A DNA stretch of 64,000 nucleotides from assembly GCF_048213115.1 (NCBI RefSeq), contig NZ_CP172404.1, positions 3,916,236 through 3,980,235 of the forward strand. Direction: 5' to 3'. The stretch is from Niveibacterium terrae. Lineage in GTDB: Bacteria > Pseudomonadota > Gammaproteobacteria > Burkholderiales > Rhodocyclaceae. Shown here one piece after another: positions 1-8,049 of this stretch; within the stretch, counting starts at the first letter, position 1; every line of letters starts with the position of its first letter. The translations under genes were made by a program, and so were the position numbers. The notes beneath the pieces are model-generated. The model saw only the letters and a list, made by a program, of their open reading frames with translations, was not told the origin of the DNA and made no database searches.

Positions 1-2691
1 CCGCGCAACGTTGGTCATCGCCGCGAAACCATAGAGCCAGGGGGCGTCGTAGGCTTTCGCGAACGGGGTCAACGCGGCCCACGCGATCATCGTGTGACCG
101 GACGGGAAGGACGCATTGCTGTCGTTCGACGATCCGGATTCGAAAGTGTGGCTGTCGGCGCCGGTCTTCGGACGGGCGCGGCCGGCCGCGTACTTGAGGC
201 CGCTGGCGACCACCAGCGCCGACGCACCGGCCTCGAGCGAAGACGCGCCGACCAGGGTCAGGTTGTCGTCCAGGCCGGAGAACGCGGCCAAACCGCCCAT
301 CGCGAGCGCACCGTAAGGAATCGCGTTGCCGCCGTTGCCGATCTTGTTCCAGACCGAGCCCTGCATGTGATTGGACGAGTAGCGATCGACGCTGTTGTCG
401 CCTTTCGCCGCGAGCAGGGTCAGCCCGGTCGCGGTCGCCAGCATCGCCCAGCTCGAAGGCTTCAGGGCGAGGGAGCCCAGAGCGCTCGCGTCGCGGGCCG
501 CAAGATCGCCCAGAGGCAGGTCAAACATCGTTTTGCCGCGCGGCGCCGTCGCATAGTCGTCGTCGACATCGCCGAAGCGGCTCAGGCCATCCTTGTGGAA
601 GAGGCCGTGGACCAGCGAGCGTTCGAACAGCGAATAGAGATCACCCGGAGACGCAACCATCTGACCAACGTCGCGGGTCCAGGGGGCGATCGCGAAACCG
701 CCGCTGGCCTGGGTGTCCTTCGTCAACATGCTGTTCAGCGGAATCGAGATAAACATGCCCTTGTCGTGGTAAGGGCTACCTGGACTGCCCGGCTGAGTGA
801 TGTCGTTGCCGTTCGTGACCGTGTACCAGGCGCCGACTTCGACTCCGGACTGGAAGCGACGGCTCAACTCCAACCTGACGCCGTCGTCGCGGGCCAGGAA
901 ACGGCCGGCCCGCATCGTGCCAGTCAGATTCATCGGCAGCTGGTAATGCAGCGACGCAATCGCGGTCGTCGTCGAGTAGTCGCGCAGGCCGAACCAGCCT
1001 TCGGTGTCGCGCTGCCTGACCCAGTCGACGGCGAGATCCGCGGCCCAGGGGCCGCGCTCGGGGAAATAGGCGATCTGGGTGCCGGCTCCGGCGAACATCT
1101 CCTCATAGACGCCGGTCGAGGCCCGCGCATAGAGCCCCTTGTCGAGCTGAACGTATTTGTTCAGGAGCAGGCGGCTCAGCTTGAACTTGGCCCCCTTCTT
1201 GTACTCGGCAACGTCGGTCCGGACATGGGGCAGATCCGAGTTCGAAGCCTGGGTCACATCGCTGACGTTTTCGACCAGATCCCATTGAACCGCTCCCTGC
1301 GTCGACCAGCCCGAGCCGAAGGAATGCCCCATCGAGCCGAGAAGCGAGAAATCGTATTTGAGCGCACCGCTCGGATCGTTGAAGAAGAAGCTGACGTAAG
1401 GCCTGACCCTGGCCTGGTTCAGATTCTTGTCCTGGGTGCGCAGCGCGAAGAGCGGCACGTCCTCGCCGACGTGGAAGACCGACTCCGGATGCGCTTCGGC
1501 CGCCGCCTGCAACGCCTCTTCGGCTTCGCTGTCGGGGATGGAACCCGGAGCGGCGAGCTCGACCGAGACGCTCCGCGCCAGGCGGCTTCTCGGCGTCAGG
1601 CCGTAGAAGTACTTCTGCAACGCGTCGAGGTCGTAGAAGCGGTAGGTCGCGGCCGGCAGTTCATTGACCGAATAGGTAATCCGGATCTCGCGGGTCGCGT
1701 CGGGCGAATGCATCATCAGGATCCGGGCGGCACGACCGACCGCACGGCTCATCGCCGAGATGCGCCGGTTCGTCAGCGCGACGTCGAGCACACCGTCGCG
1801 CCAGGCGAGGCGGATGGCGCGGAAATCGTCGCCATACAGTGCCTCGATCGCGCGAGCCTTGTAGGACGGATCGCTCTTCCACTGCTCGACGGTCGGTCGG
1901 GGAACGGGTTTCGCCCAGGGTTCCGGTTCGTCGATCTTGGGTACGAACTCCTTCATGTCCAGCGGCACTGAGACATAGCCGTTGATGCCGACCGTGTTGT
2001 GCTGATAGGAGAGCTGGGTGCCTAACCAGCCCCAGCGGTACTCGAGCCCGACGCTGGGTCCTTTCTTCTTCCTGTCCGAGCCGGAAACGCTCGAACCGAT
2101 GTCCTGCGCGTAGTTGTTCGCGTCGTATTCCGCGACAAGGCTCAGCGGCAGCTTTTCGGAGAGCTGGAGGCGGGCACCGCCGAAAGGGCCATCGATCCGC
2201 CCCTTGCCATAACCGACGGTCAGATCGAGCAGGCCGATATTCTTTGAAGCCGTGACATAGCGCGAACTGTAGAGCTGGGTTCCGGCATTGACGCCGGTCA
2301 GGTCGGTCTTGCCGACCGCGAGCGCTGGAAACCACTTGCTCTCAGGCAGGGCCAGCTTCGCACCGAGCGATTTGTCCTTGTAGGAGCCGTAAGTCTTGTT
2401 CTGCTCTTCGGTAAAGCCGGCCGGGACGTTGGCGATCCGCGTATAGCGGAAGGTTCCTTCGAGCCAGGGCAGAAAAGCCAGATCGGTCCACAGCAGGCCG
2501 TAGGGCTTGAAGTAGGAGTAGCCGGAGCTGAGCGTGCCTTCCGGCGCGATATGCGCATCGGGCATGTTGATCAGACCGGAAGTGCCGACCACCGAGGGCG
2601 CGGCCATCGTCGCGGCCGAACCGGCGAAAAGCAACGGCAGACAGGCCAGAGTCTTCAGCTTGAAACGCGGGGGGGCGGGGTGATGGGTCAT
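1..2691 (-). CDS. YjbH-like outer-membrane exopolysaccharide protein fused to a PAP2 phosphatase domain (3' end cut by window)
   Basis: The gene runs off the left edge; 897 codons are visible. ATG at 2691 gives a signal peptide (FKLKTLACLPLLFAGSAATM then AAPS). The mature protein begins VVGTSGLINMPDAHIAPEG, typical of the YjbH/WbfB family of beta-barrel-like outer-membrane proteins linked to exopolysaccharide secretion. Many alternating Tyr/aromatic strands follow to about residue 770. The C-terminal part is different: K833-x6-R840-P841 (KYAAGRARP) and FPSGH (P863-H866) are the first two signature motifs of PAP2/type 2 phosphatidic acid phosphatases; the third (SRxxxxxH) would lie just past the edge. 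A YjbE-like gene lies directly upstream, matching the order in yjbEFGH-type loci. YjbF and YjbG were not seen. I infer lipid-phosphate hydrolysis coupled to polysaccharide export; the fusion itself is read directly. Confidence 0.82.
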   Translation of the reverse strand, partial: MTHHPAPPRFKLKTLACLPLLFAGSAATMAAPSVVGTSGLINMPDAHIAPEGTLSSGYSYFKPYGLLWTDLAFLPWLEGTFRYTRIANVPAGFTEEQNKTYGSYKDKSLGAKLALPESKWFPALAVGKTDLTGVNAGTQLYSSRYVTASKNIGLLDLTVGYGKGRIDGPFGGARLQLSEKLPLSLVAEYDANNYAQDIGSSVSGSDRKKKGPSVGLEYRWGWLGTQLSYQHNTVGINGYVSVPLDMKEFVPKIDEPEPWAKPVPRPTVEQWKSDPSYKARAIEALYGDDFRAIRLAWRDGVLDVALTNRRISAMSRAVGRAARILMMHSPDATREIRITYSVNELPAATYRFYDLDALQKYFYGLTPRSRLARSVSVELAAPGSIPDSEAEEALQAAAEAHPESVFHVGEDVPLFALRTQDKNLNQARVRPYVSFFFNDPSGALKYDFSLLGSMGHSFGSGWSTQGAVQWDLVENVSDVTQASNSDLPHVRTDVAEYKKGAKFKLSRLLLNKYVQLDKGLYARASTGVYEEMFAGAGTQIAYFPERGPWAADLAVDWVRQRDTEGWFGLRDYSTTTAIASLHYQLPMNLTGTMRAGRFLARDDGVRLELSRRFQSGVEVGAWYTVTNGNDITQPGSPGSPYHDKGMFISIPLNSMLTKDTQASGGFAIAPWTRDVGQMVASPGDLYSLFERSLVHGLFHKDGLSRFGDVDDDYATAPRGKTMFDLPLGDLAARDASALGSLALKPSSWAMLATATGLTLLAAKGDNSVDRYSSNHMQGSVWNKIGNGGNAIPYGALAMGGLAAFSGLDDNLTLVGASSLEAGASALVVASGLKYAAGRARPKTGADSHTFESGSSNDSNASFPSGHTMIAWAALTPFAKAYDAPWLYGFAAMTNVAR

Positions 2692-2759
2692 GCAAATCCG
2701 GGCCTGATCCTCGCGGAGCAGGTAAAGGGCGGGAGACGCTCGCTTTTCCAGCGATCAGC

Positions 2760-2794
2760 AAAAAAGCAGCCCGCGCTCACGCACAGGCTGCTTT
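2760..2794 (-). terminator. rho-independent terminator between the YjbE-like and YjbH-like genes
   Basis: On the minus strand a 9-bp stem AAAGCAGCC/GGCTGCTTT (arms 2786-2794 and 2763-2771) is followed by a T run (complement of the A run 2760-2765). It lies 16 nt after the stop of the small gene and upstream of the YjbH start, so it would end most transcription after the small gene and let some read through. Confidence 0.75.
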
Positions 2795-2809
2795 CCTTGA
2801 AACAACGAC

Positions 2810-3049
2810 TCAGTGGTGCGTGGTCGTGCTGTGGTGAGTCGTCGTCGAGTTGTCGTCACCCGAAGCAACGCCAACCGCGACGGCAACGGCGACACCGGCG
2901 GTCACAGCGGCCGCAACGGTGGTCGTGGTCACAGCGGCAGTCGTGGTCGCGGCGCCAGCGGCGGCATCGGTCGCAACAACGGCTTCAGCGGCGAAAGCGG
3001 ACGAGCTCACGAACAGGCCAGCGGCGAGCAGGGCAATAATCTTCATCAT
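2810..3049 (-). CDS. YjbE-like small secreted Ala/Thr/Val-rich protein
   Basis: A 79-residue protein with a clear signal peptide (MMKIIALLAAGLFVSSSAFA) followed by a low-complexity Ala/Thr/Val stretch, a GDD acidic patch and a repeated tail TTTHHSTTTHH. Size, composition, the small acidic/Gly segment near the end and the Thr-rich tail resemble YjbE, the first product of the enterobacterial yjbEFGH exopolysaccharide operon; the next gene downstream is YjbH-like, which supports this. Function of YjbE proteins is not firmly known. The His pairs are unusual and could bind metal. ATG at 3049 or 3046 (tandem Met) is possible. A strong terminator follows, so the small gene may be expressed well above the gene behind it. 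Confidence 0.7.
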   Translation of the reverse strand: MMKIIALLAAGLFVSSSAFAAEAVVATDAAAGAATTTAAVTTTTVAAAVTAGVAVAVAVGVASGDDNSTTTHHSTTTHH

Positions 3050-3162
3050 GGGGAATCCTTTCTTGGGAAGTAAGGTTACGACTCCCGTCAGCCCTTCAAA
3101 AAAAGAGCAAACCAAAGCCGAAGTTACAGCATATCCAGCACTGAAAGCGATTGCAAACACAG

Positions 3163-4668
3163 TCAATACGCCCCCTGTCGTTTGAACACGACACTGACGG
3201 TGCGCCACAGGATCACCAGGTCGTACCAAACCGACCAGTTGCGCACATACCAGGTGTCGAAGCTTACCCGGCGAGCGTAATCGATGTCGTTGCGCCCGCT
3301 GATCTGCCACAGCCCGGTGATTCCGGGGCAGGCACCGAGGTAATTCTCGCGGTATTCGCCGTAACGCTCCAGTTCGGCTTCGACCACCGGACGCGGCCCG
3401 ACGAGGCTCATTTCACCTTTGATCACGTTGATCAGCTGAGGCAGCTCATCGAGGCTGGTGCGGCGCAGGAAATCGCCGATCTTCGTAACGCGCGGGTCAT
3501 TCTTCAGCTTGAAGTCGCGCGCCCATTCCTCGCGCGCAGCGGGATCGTTCGCCAGCAACTCTTTCAGCACTTCGCCAGCGTTCGGAACCATGGACTGGAA
3601 CTTCAGACATTTGAAGAGGCGTCCATTGCGGCCAACGCGCGTATGGCCATAGAAGGGACGAGCTCCGGTCTTCATGATCAGGGCACCGACCACGAGAAAC
3701 AGAGGAGAGAGCATGAGCAGCAACGCGATCGAAACGAGGATGTCGAAAGCGCGCTTGAAACACCGTGGAGCGAGGCGGGCCAGATTGTTGCGCACCGTGA
3801 TGAACAGCACTTCGTGGCTGAAAAAGTGCATCGTCTCGGTGCCATAGAGCGGCAGACCGCGGAAAGGCGGCGCGATCTTCAGGTGAGGGTGGTGGATCGA
3901 GAGCTTTTCGACCAGGGTCTGCTGCAGAGTCCCCTGATCCTGTTCGAGCGCGAGCACGACGGTCGTTGCCTGGCCATGATCATGGAGGTGGCGCTCAAGG
4001 CCGAGCTCGAGGTTTTCGACCTTCCAGGCCTTGTCGCCGACGCAAATCATCTGCCGTCCGCCTTGCGCCGCGGCCGGCGCGAAGAACCCGACGATGTCGT
4101 AACCGAGCCCGTTTTCGCTGAGCAGCGCATTCGCGGCGTCGACCGCATTCTCTCCGCAGCCGACGATGACGACCGGAATCCTCCAGATCCCAAAGCGGTC
4201 GAGGATCCGGCGCATCAGGTAGCGGGACAGGACGAGGACCACGGCGAAGATCACCCACGAAGCGATGAAGCCGATCCGCGACTCTCCCGCGCCGAACAGA
4301 AAGCAGCTCGCGCCGTCGCCGAGGAAGGCAATCGAAAACACGCTGAGCGCTTCGGCCAGAGCCTGACTTTCGGTCTTGCGGCTCGAGTAATTGCCTTTGT
4401 TGACCCAGAGCCAGATGACTCCGGCGCAGCCCCACAGCAGCATCGAGGAATTCTCGCCGAGGTGGCGGAAGCCGGCCAGATGCAGGCTTTCCAGCGATGA
4501 GATACCCAGAGCGGAAGTGTCGATCAGCGCAGCCAGAACGACGACCAGAACGTCGGCGAGCACCAGACACCATTTGGCGACGGTAAACCTGTCCATTCCG
4601 CTTTGCGGAACCGTTGCGGGCAAGCCCAGGTTCAGTGAGGGCGTAACGCCCAGCTCATCCGTATCCAT
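3163..4668 (-). CDS. undecaprenyl-phosphate sugar-1-phosphate transferase (WcaJ/PssY family)
   Basis: Initiates exopolysaccharide repeat-unit assembly by moving a hexose-1-phosphate from a UDP-sugar to undecaprenyl phosphate in the inner membrane. About 500 residues: several N-terminal membrane helices, a central nucleotide-binding-like domain, then a C-terminal Bac_transf domain with RAFDILVSIALLLMLSPLF, HTRVGRNGRLFKCLKFQSM, DELPQLINVIKGEMSLVGPR and PGITGLWQISGR. I chose ATG 4668 because GAGGA sits 7 nt upstream; an in-frame ATG at 4710 lacks such a site. Neighbours are a UDP-glucuronate epimerase upstream and YjbE/YjbH-like genes downstream, so this is the initiating enzyme of the local polysaccharide pathway. 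Glucose as the sugar is the usual choice in this family but cannot be read directly. Confidence 0.92.
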   Translation of the reverse strand: MDTDELGVTPSLNLGLPATVPQSGMDRFTVAKWCLVLADVLVVVLAALIDTSALGISSLESLHLAGFRHLGENSSMLLWGCAGVIWLWVNKGNYSSRKTESQALAEALSVFSIAFLGDGASCFLFGAGESRIGFIASWVIFAVVLVLSRYLMRRILDRFGIWRIPVVIVGCGENAVDAANALLSENGLGYDIVGFFAPAAAQGGRQMICVGDKAWKVENLELGLERHLHDHGQATTVVLALEQDQGTLQQTLVEKLSIHHPHLKIAPPFRGLPLYGTETMHFFSHEVLFITVRNNLARLAPRCFKRAFDILVSIALLLMLSPLFLVVGALIMKTGARPFYGHTRVGRNGRLFKCLKFQSMVPNAGEVLKELLANDPAAREEWARDFKLKNDPRVTKIGDFLRRTSLDELPQLINVIKGEMSLVGPRPVVEAELERYGEYRENYLGACPGITGLWQISGRNDIDYARRVSFDTWYVRNWSVWYDLVILWRTVSVVFKRQGAY

Positions 4669-4842
4669 ATGCAAATCCTCAGGCTGCGCCTTTATCTTTC
4701 GGCTCCGCATGACTTCGGGAACCTGGTTTCTCCGGGCGGGTGCGGCTTAATCACTGTCCGGCCCCCCGAACAGCTCCGCATTCCGCCCGAATCAAATTTT
4801 TCAGATTAAACAGTTTTTCCGGATTTTCGAAAGCGAACTGGA

Positions 4843-5850
4843 TCACACCGCGAAATAGTTCCTGTACCACTCGACAAAGCGCTTCACGCCCTCTTCGACC
4901 TTCATCCCCGGCTTGAAACCGGTCCATGCCGTCAGCGCGGACACATCGGCCGAGGTCGCCGGAACATCGCCGGGCTGCAACGGCAGCAGGTTCTTCGTCG
5001 CCTTGCACCCCAGCGCCTTCTCGATCGCTTCGATGTAGCTCATCAGCTCGACCGGCCCCTGGTTACCGATGTTGAAGACGCGGAAAGGCGCGCGGGAAGT
5101 GCCCGGATTCGGCGCCTGTGGATCGAAGTCTGGATCGGGTTCGGCGGGGCGGTCGAGGACGCGGATCACACCTTCGACGATATCGTCGACATAGGTGAAA
5201 TCGCGCTGCATCTTGCCGTAGTTGAAGACGTCTATCGCCCGGCCTTCGAGGATGGCCTTCGTGAACAGGAAGAGCGCCATGTCCGGCCGTCCCCACGGCC
5301 CATAGACCGTGAAAAAGCGCAGGCCCGTGGTCGGCAGTCCGAACAGATGGCTGTAGGTGTGCGCCATCAGCTCGTTCGCCTTCTTCGTCGCCGCATAGAG
5401 GCTGACCGGGTGATCAACGCTGTCAGCTTCCGAGAAGGGCATCTTCTCGTTGCCGCCATAGACGCTGGAGCTGCTCGCATAGACGAGGTGCTGAACCGCG
5501 TTGTGACGGCAACCTTCGAGGATGTTCGTAAACCCGACGACGTTCGATTCGACGTAGGCCTGCGGATTGATCAGCGAATAGCGCACCCCTGCCTGGGCGG
5601 CCAGGTGGATCACCCGCTCGAATTTCTCGGTCGCGAACAGCGCTTCGATGCCGGCGCGGTCGGCGACATCGAGCTTGATGAAGCGGAAATTCGGATAGGG
5701 CTTGAGCCGTTCGAGACGGGCAAGCTTGAGGTTCGGGTCGTAGTAGTCATTGAGGTTGTCGATGCCGACGACCTCTTCGCCACGCGCAAGCAAGACGAGG
5801 GCGGCATGCATACCGATGAAGCCGGCTGCGCCTGTGATGAGTATCTTCAT
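4843..5850 (-). CDS. UDP-glucuronate 4-epimerase (GAE-type NAD-dependent epimerase)
   Basis: Extended SDR enzyme predicted to interconvert UDP-glucuronate and UDP-galacturonate for surface polysaccharide. The Rossmann motif TGAAGFIG is at the N-terminus, followed by NLNDYYDPNLKLARLERL, which is characteristic of the glucuronate epimerases rather than GalE. The Ser/Tyr-x3-Lys site is visible as YASSSSVYGG and YAATKKANE, and RFFTVYGPWGRPDMA and QRDFTYVDDIVEG are family hallmarks. 335 residues from ATG 5850, the normal length. The frame stays open for 59 more codons upstream, but the extension has no family resemblance, while the Rossmann strand starts right at MKILITG. It precedes the sugar-phosphate transferase gene on the same strand by 174 nt. 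Confidence 0.9.
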   Translation of the reverse strand: MKILITGAAGFIGMHAALVLLARGEEVVGIDNLNDYYDPNLKLARLERLKPYPNFRFIKLDVADRAGIEALFATEKFERVIHLAAQAGVRYSLINPQAYVESNVVGFTNILEGCRHNAVQHLVYASSSSVYGGNEKMPFSEADSVDHPVSLYAATKKANELMAHTYSHLFGLPTTGLRFFTVYGPWGRPDMALFLFTKAILEGRAIDVFNYGKMQRDFTYVDDIVEGVIRVLDRPAEPDPDFDPQAPNPGTSRAPFRVFNIGNQGPVELMSYIEAIEKALGCKATKNLLPLQPGDVPATSADVSALTAWTGFKPGMKVEEGVKRFVEWYRNYFAV

Positions 5851-6063
5851 TTTTCTTCTGCCTGGAGTTGCACCCCCATCCGCTTCCTTCGCCCTTTTGC
5901 GGAGAAAGAAAAGGATCCGGGAGCTTGGGGAGGATCCGGGATGAAGTGTGCCGCGATGTCCTTGTTCGCGCCTGTCGCATTTTGACATACATCGCGACCC
6001 GGGCCTAGCGCGGGCCTCGCCCCCCAAGGGGACGAAAAACCCGCGCGCAGGCCAGAGGGGTCG

Positions 6064-6825
6064 CTAGGGCTTTGTCATGCGCCGCGCCTCGATGAGCTTG
6101 GCATACTTGAGAAAGCTCGTCAGACAACCAATCGCGATGTGGATCAGACCGGGCATGCCGTCGAGAAAGCCGCGCCGGAAAAAGTAGAATTTGACGAAGC
6201 GGACCAGCGGACTCAGCACGAGCTTGCCGACCGTCGCTCTGTCTCCTCTTTGCAACATCCGCTGCACGGACAGGCTCGTGTAACGATTCTGCTTTTCGAG
6301 ATAGCGCTCCAGGCTCTCCTCCGAGTGGTGGAGAAGATCACCGCTCAGCCGCCCGACTTCGCCGGGCGCGACGACCTTTTCATGGACGGCGTCGTCGGAC
6401 CAGTTGGCCCGACGACGATCGAAGAGCCTCAGGGACAGATCCGGATAGCCCTCGCCATGACGCAGATAGCGCCCCAGGAAGCGGTTGCAGCGGGGAAACG
6501 CATAGGCGGCATGCTGCGGAGCTTCAAGCTCGCGCTCGATCGCGGCGCGCAGTTCATCGGACACCACTTCGTCCGAATCAATGCACAACACCCAGTCGTG
6601 ACAAGCCTGCGAAACCGCAAAGCGTTTCTGGGGACCGAAGCCCATCCATTCATGCGTCAGGACCCGCGCACCGTGCGCGAGCGCGAGCTCGCGGGTACCG
6701 TCATCGCTGTCCGAGTCGACGACGACGATCTCGTCGCAGAAAGCGAGCGCGGCGAGGGTCGGCGCGAGCGATCCGACACAGTTGCGAGTGATCAGGACAG
6801 CGGAGAGCGGGCAGCGGGAGTTCAT
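6064..6825 (-). CDS. family 2 glycosyltransferase, WaaE/KdtX type (LPS core)
   Basis: 253-residue GT-A glycosyltransferase. It starts PLSAVLITRNCVGSLAPTL, then EIVVVDSDSDDGTRELA and the DSDEVVSDELRAAI acidic metal-binding motif. The pattern AYAFPRCNRFLGRYLRHG, SLRLFDRRRA and the tail RFVKFYFFRRGFLDGMPG are typical of WaaE-like enzymes that add a sugar to the inner-core heptose of lipopolysaccharide. It is divergent from waaC-waaA, 270 nt away, which fits a core role. The reading frame extends far upstream, but residues before ATG 6825 are not family-like and overlap the intergenic REP-like repeat. No strong Shine-Dalgarno site precedes this ATG. Confidence 0.85.
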   Translation of the reverse strand: MNSRCPLSAVLITRNCVGSLAPTLAALAFCDEIVVVDSDSDDGTRELALAHGARVLTHEWMGFGPQKRFAVSQACHDWVLCIDSDEVVSDELRAAIERELEAPQHAAYAFPRCNRFLGRYLRHGEGYPDLSLRLFDRRRANWSDDAVHEKVVAPGEVGRLSGDLLHHSEESLERYLEKQNRYTSLSVQRMLQRGDRATVGKLVLSPLVRFVKFYFFRRGFLDGMPGLIHIAIGCLTSFLKYAKLIEARRMTKP

Positions 6826-6908
6826 GCGCCCGAGTCTAGCATTGGCCCCCTGTTTGATCGCCCAGAAGAGCGGCAAGGCGCAGAGGCGGGAAGAGGAATG
6901 ACGGCACT

Positions 6909-6933
6909 GGGCCCCCGCCTGCGCGGGGGCGAC
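6909..6933. repeat. REP-like GC-rich palindromic repeat
   Basis: Perfect 7-bp stem cccccgc (6912-6918) / gcggggg (6923-6929) with a CTGC loop, embedded in tgggcccccgcctgcgcg, a form seen as intergenic REP elements in many Proteobacteria. It lies between the divergent waaE-like and waaC genes. The rest of this 270-nt gap shows no other feature I can name. Confidence 0.6.
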
Positions 6934-7095
6934 AGGCAGGCACGCGGGGGCGGAGGCAGGCTCTCCGCTTTTGGAAAAAGGCACTTTGCCTTTCTCTGCG
7001 GCTCTGCATGAGAAAGATCTGCCCGTCGAAAATTCGATCACGCGGAGCGAAGCCTGGAATTCGCAGAGCACCGCGCTTTCCGGGATAATCACGCC

Positions 7096-8049
7096 ATGAA
7101 TTCCCTGTTGATCGTCAAAACCTCGTCGATGGGCGACGTGATCCAGTATCTGCCGGCGATCACCGACCTGCACCGCCACAGGCCTGAGCTCGCGATCGAC
7201 TGGGTCGTCGAGGCGCCTTTCGCGCCGCTCGCCCGCCTGCACCCGGCCGTGCGCCGCGTGATCCCGATCGCGCTGCGCAGCTGGCGCAAGCGCCTGTACC
7301 TGCCTTCGACCTGGCGCGCTTTCGGCGCGCTGAAGAAAGAACTCGCCGGCGAATACGACCAGGTCATCGACGCCCAGGGCCTGCTCAAGAGCGCGCTCGT
7401 CGCGCGCCTCGCCAAGGCGCCAGTCGCGGGCTACGCGAAGAATTCGGCCCGCGAACCGATCGCGACCCGTTTCTACGACCAGAAATTCCAGGTTTCCTGG
7501 CAGCGCCACGCGGTCGAACGCAACCGGCTGATCACCGCCGCCGCGCTCGGCTACACGGCCGAAGGCGGTCCGGATTACGGCATCCACGCACCCGAACCGG
7601 CCGCCGACGCCTGGGCGCCTCCTGAACCCTATGTGCTGCTGCTGACCGCGACGGCCCGCGATGAGAAGCTGTGGCCCGAGCCGAACTGGATCGCTCTGGG
7701 CCGCGAGCTGAACCGCCGCGGTCTGCACTGCGTGCTACCGGCCGGCAACGCGACCGAGGTCGCGCGCGTCGAGCGGATCGCCGCCGAGCTGCCGCACGCG
7801 AGCCGGGTTCCGGCGATGTCGCTCGATGCGCTCGCCACCGTGATCGAGCGCGCCCAGTGCGCGGTCGGCGTCGATACGGGGCTCTCGCATCTCGCCGCGG
7901 CGCTGTCGACGCCGATCGCCGCGCTCTATGTCGCGACCGAGCCGGGCGCGAACGGAGTCGCCGGAGGCAAGAGTGCGGTCAACCTTGGAGGCAAGGGGCA
8001 GTGCCCCAGCGTCGCCCAGGTTCTCTCCGCCCTGCGGTCCTGGGCATGA
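7096..8049 (+). CDS. waaC: lipopolysaccharide heptosyltransferase I
   Basis: Transfers the first L-glycero-D-manno-heptose to Kdo2-lipid A on the cytoplasmic face of the inner membrane. The N-terminus IVKTSSMGDVIQYLPAITDL is the GT9 heptosyltransferase signature for subtype I. DQVIDAQGLLKSALVARLA and the GYAKNSARE/ATRFYDQKF stretch also match WaaC, and GVDTGLSHLAAALSTPIAAL is the conserved C-terminal nucleotide-sugar site. 317 residues, normal length. The stop overlaps the waaA start in ATGA, so the two are translationally coupled. Confidence 0.93.
   Translation: MNSLLIVKTSSMGDVIQYLPAITDLHRHRPELAIDWVVEAPFAPLARLHPAVRRVIPIALRSWRKRLYLPSTWRAFGALKKELAGEYDQVIDAQGLLKSALVARLAKAPVAGYAKNSAREPIATRFYDQKFQVSWQRHAVERNRLITAAALGYTAEGGPDYGIHAPEPAADAWAPPEPYVLLLTATARDEKLWPEPNWIALGRELNRRGLHCVLPAGNATEVARVERIAAELPHASRVPAMSLDALATVIERAQCAVGVDTGLSHLAAALSTPIAALYVATEPGANGVAGGKSAVNLGGKGQCPSVAQVLSALRSWA

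Noticed and set aside
94..1971. 625-codon plus-strand open frame
   Set aside because: Antisense shadow of the YjbH-PAP2 gene: Arg/Gly/Val-rich, no recognisable family, no ribosome site. The minus strand has signal peptide and motifs.
5994..6060. Terminator after the WaaE-like gene
   Set aside because: GC-rich inverted segments and a short T run are present, but no stem with adjoining T run is convincing.
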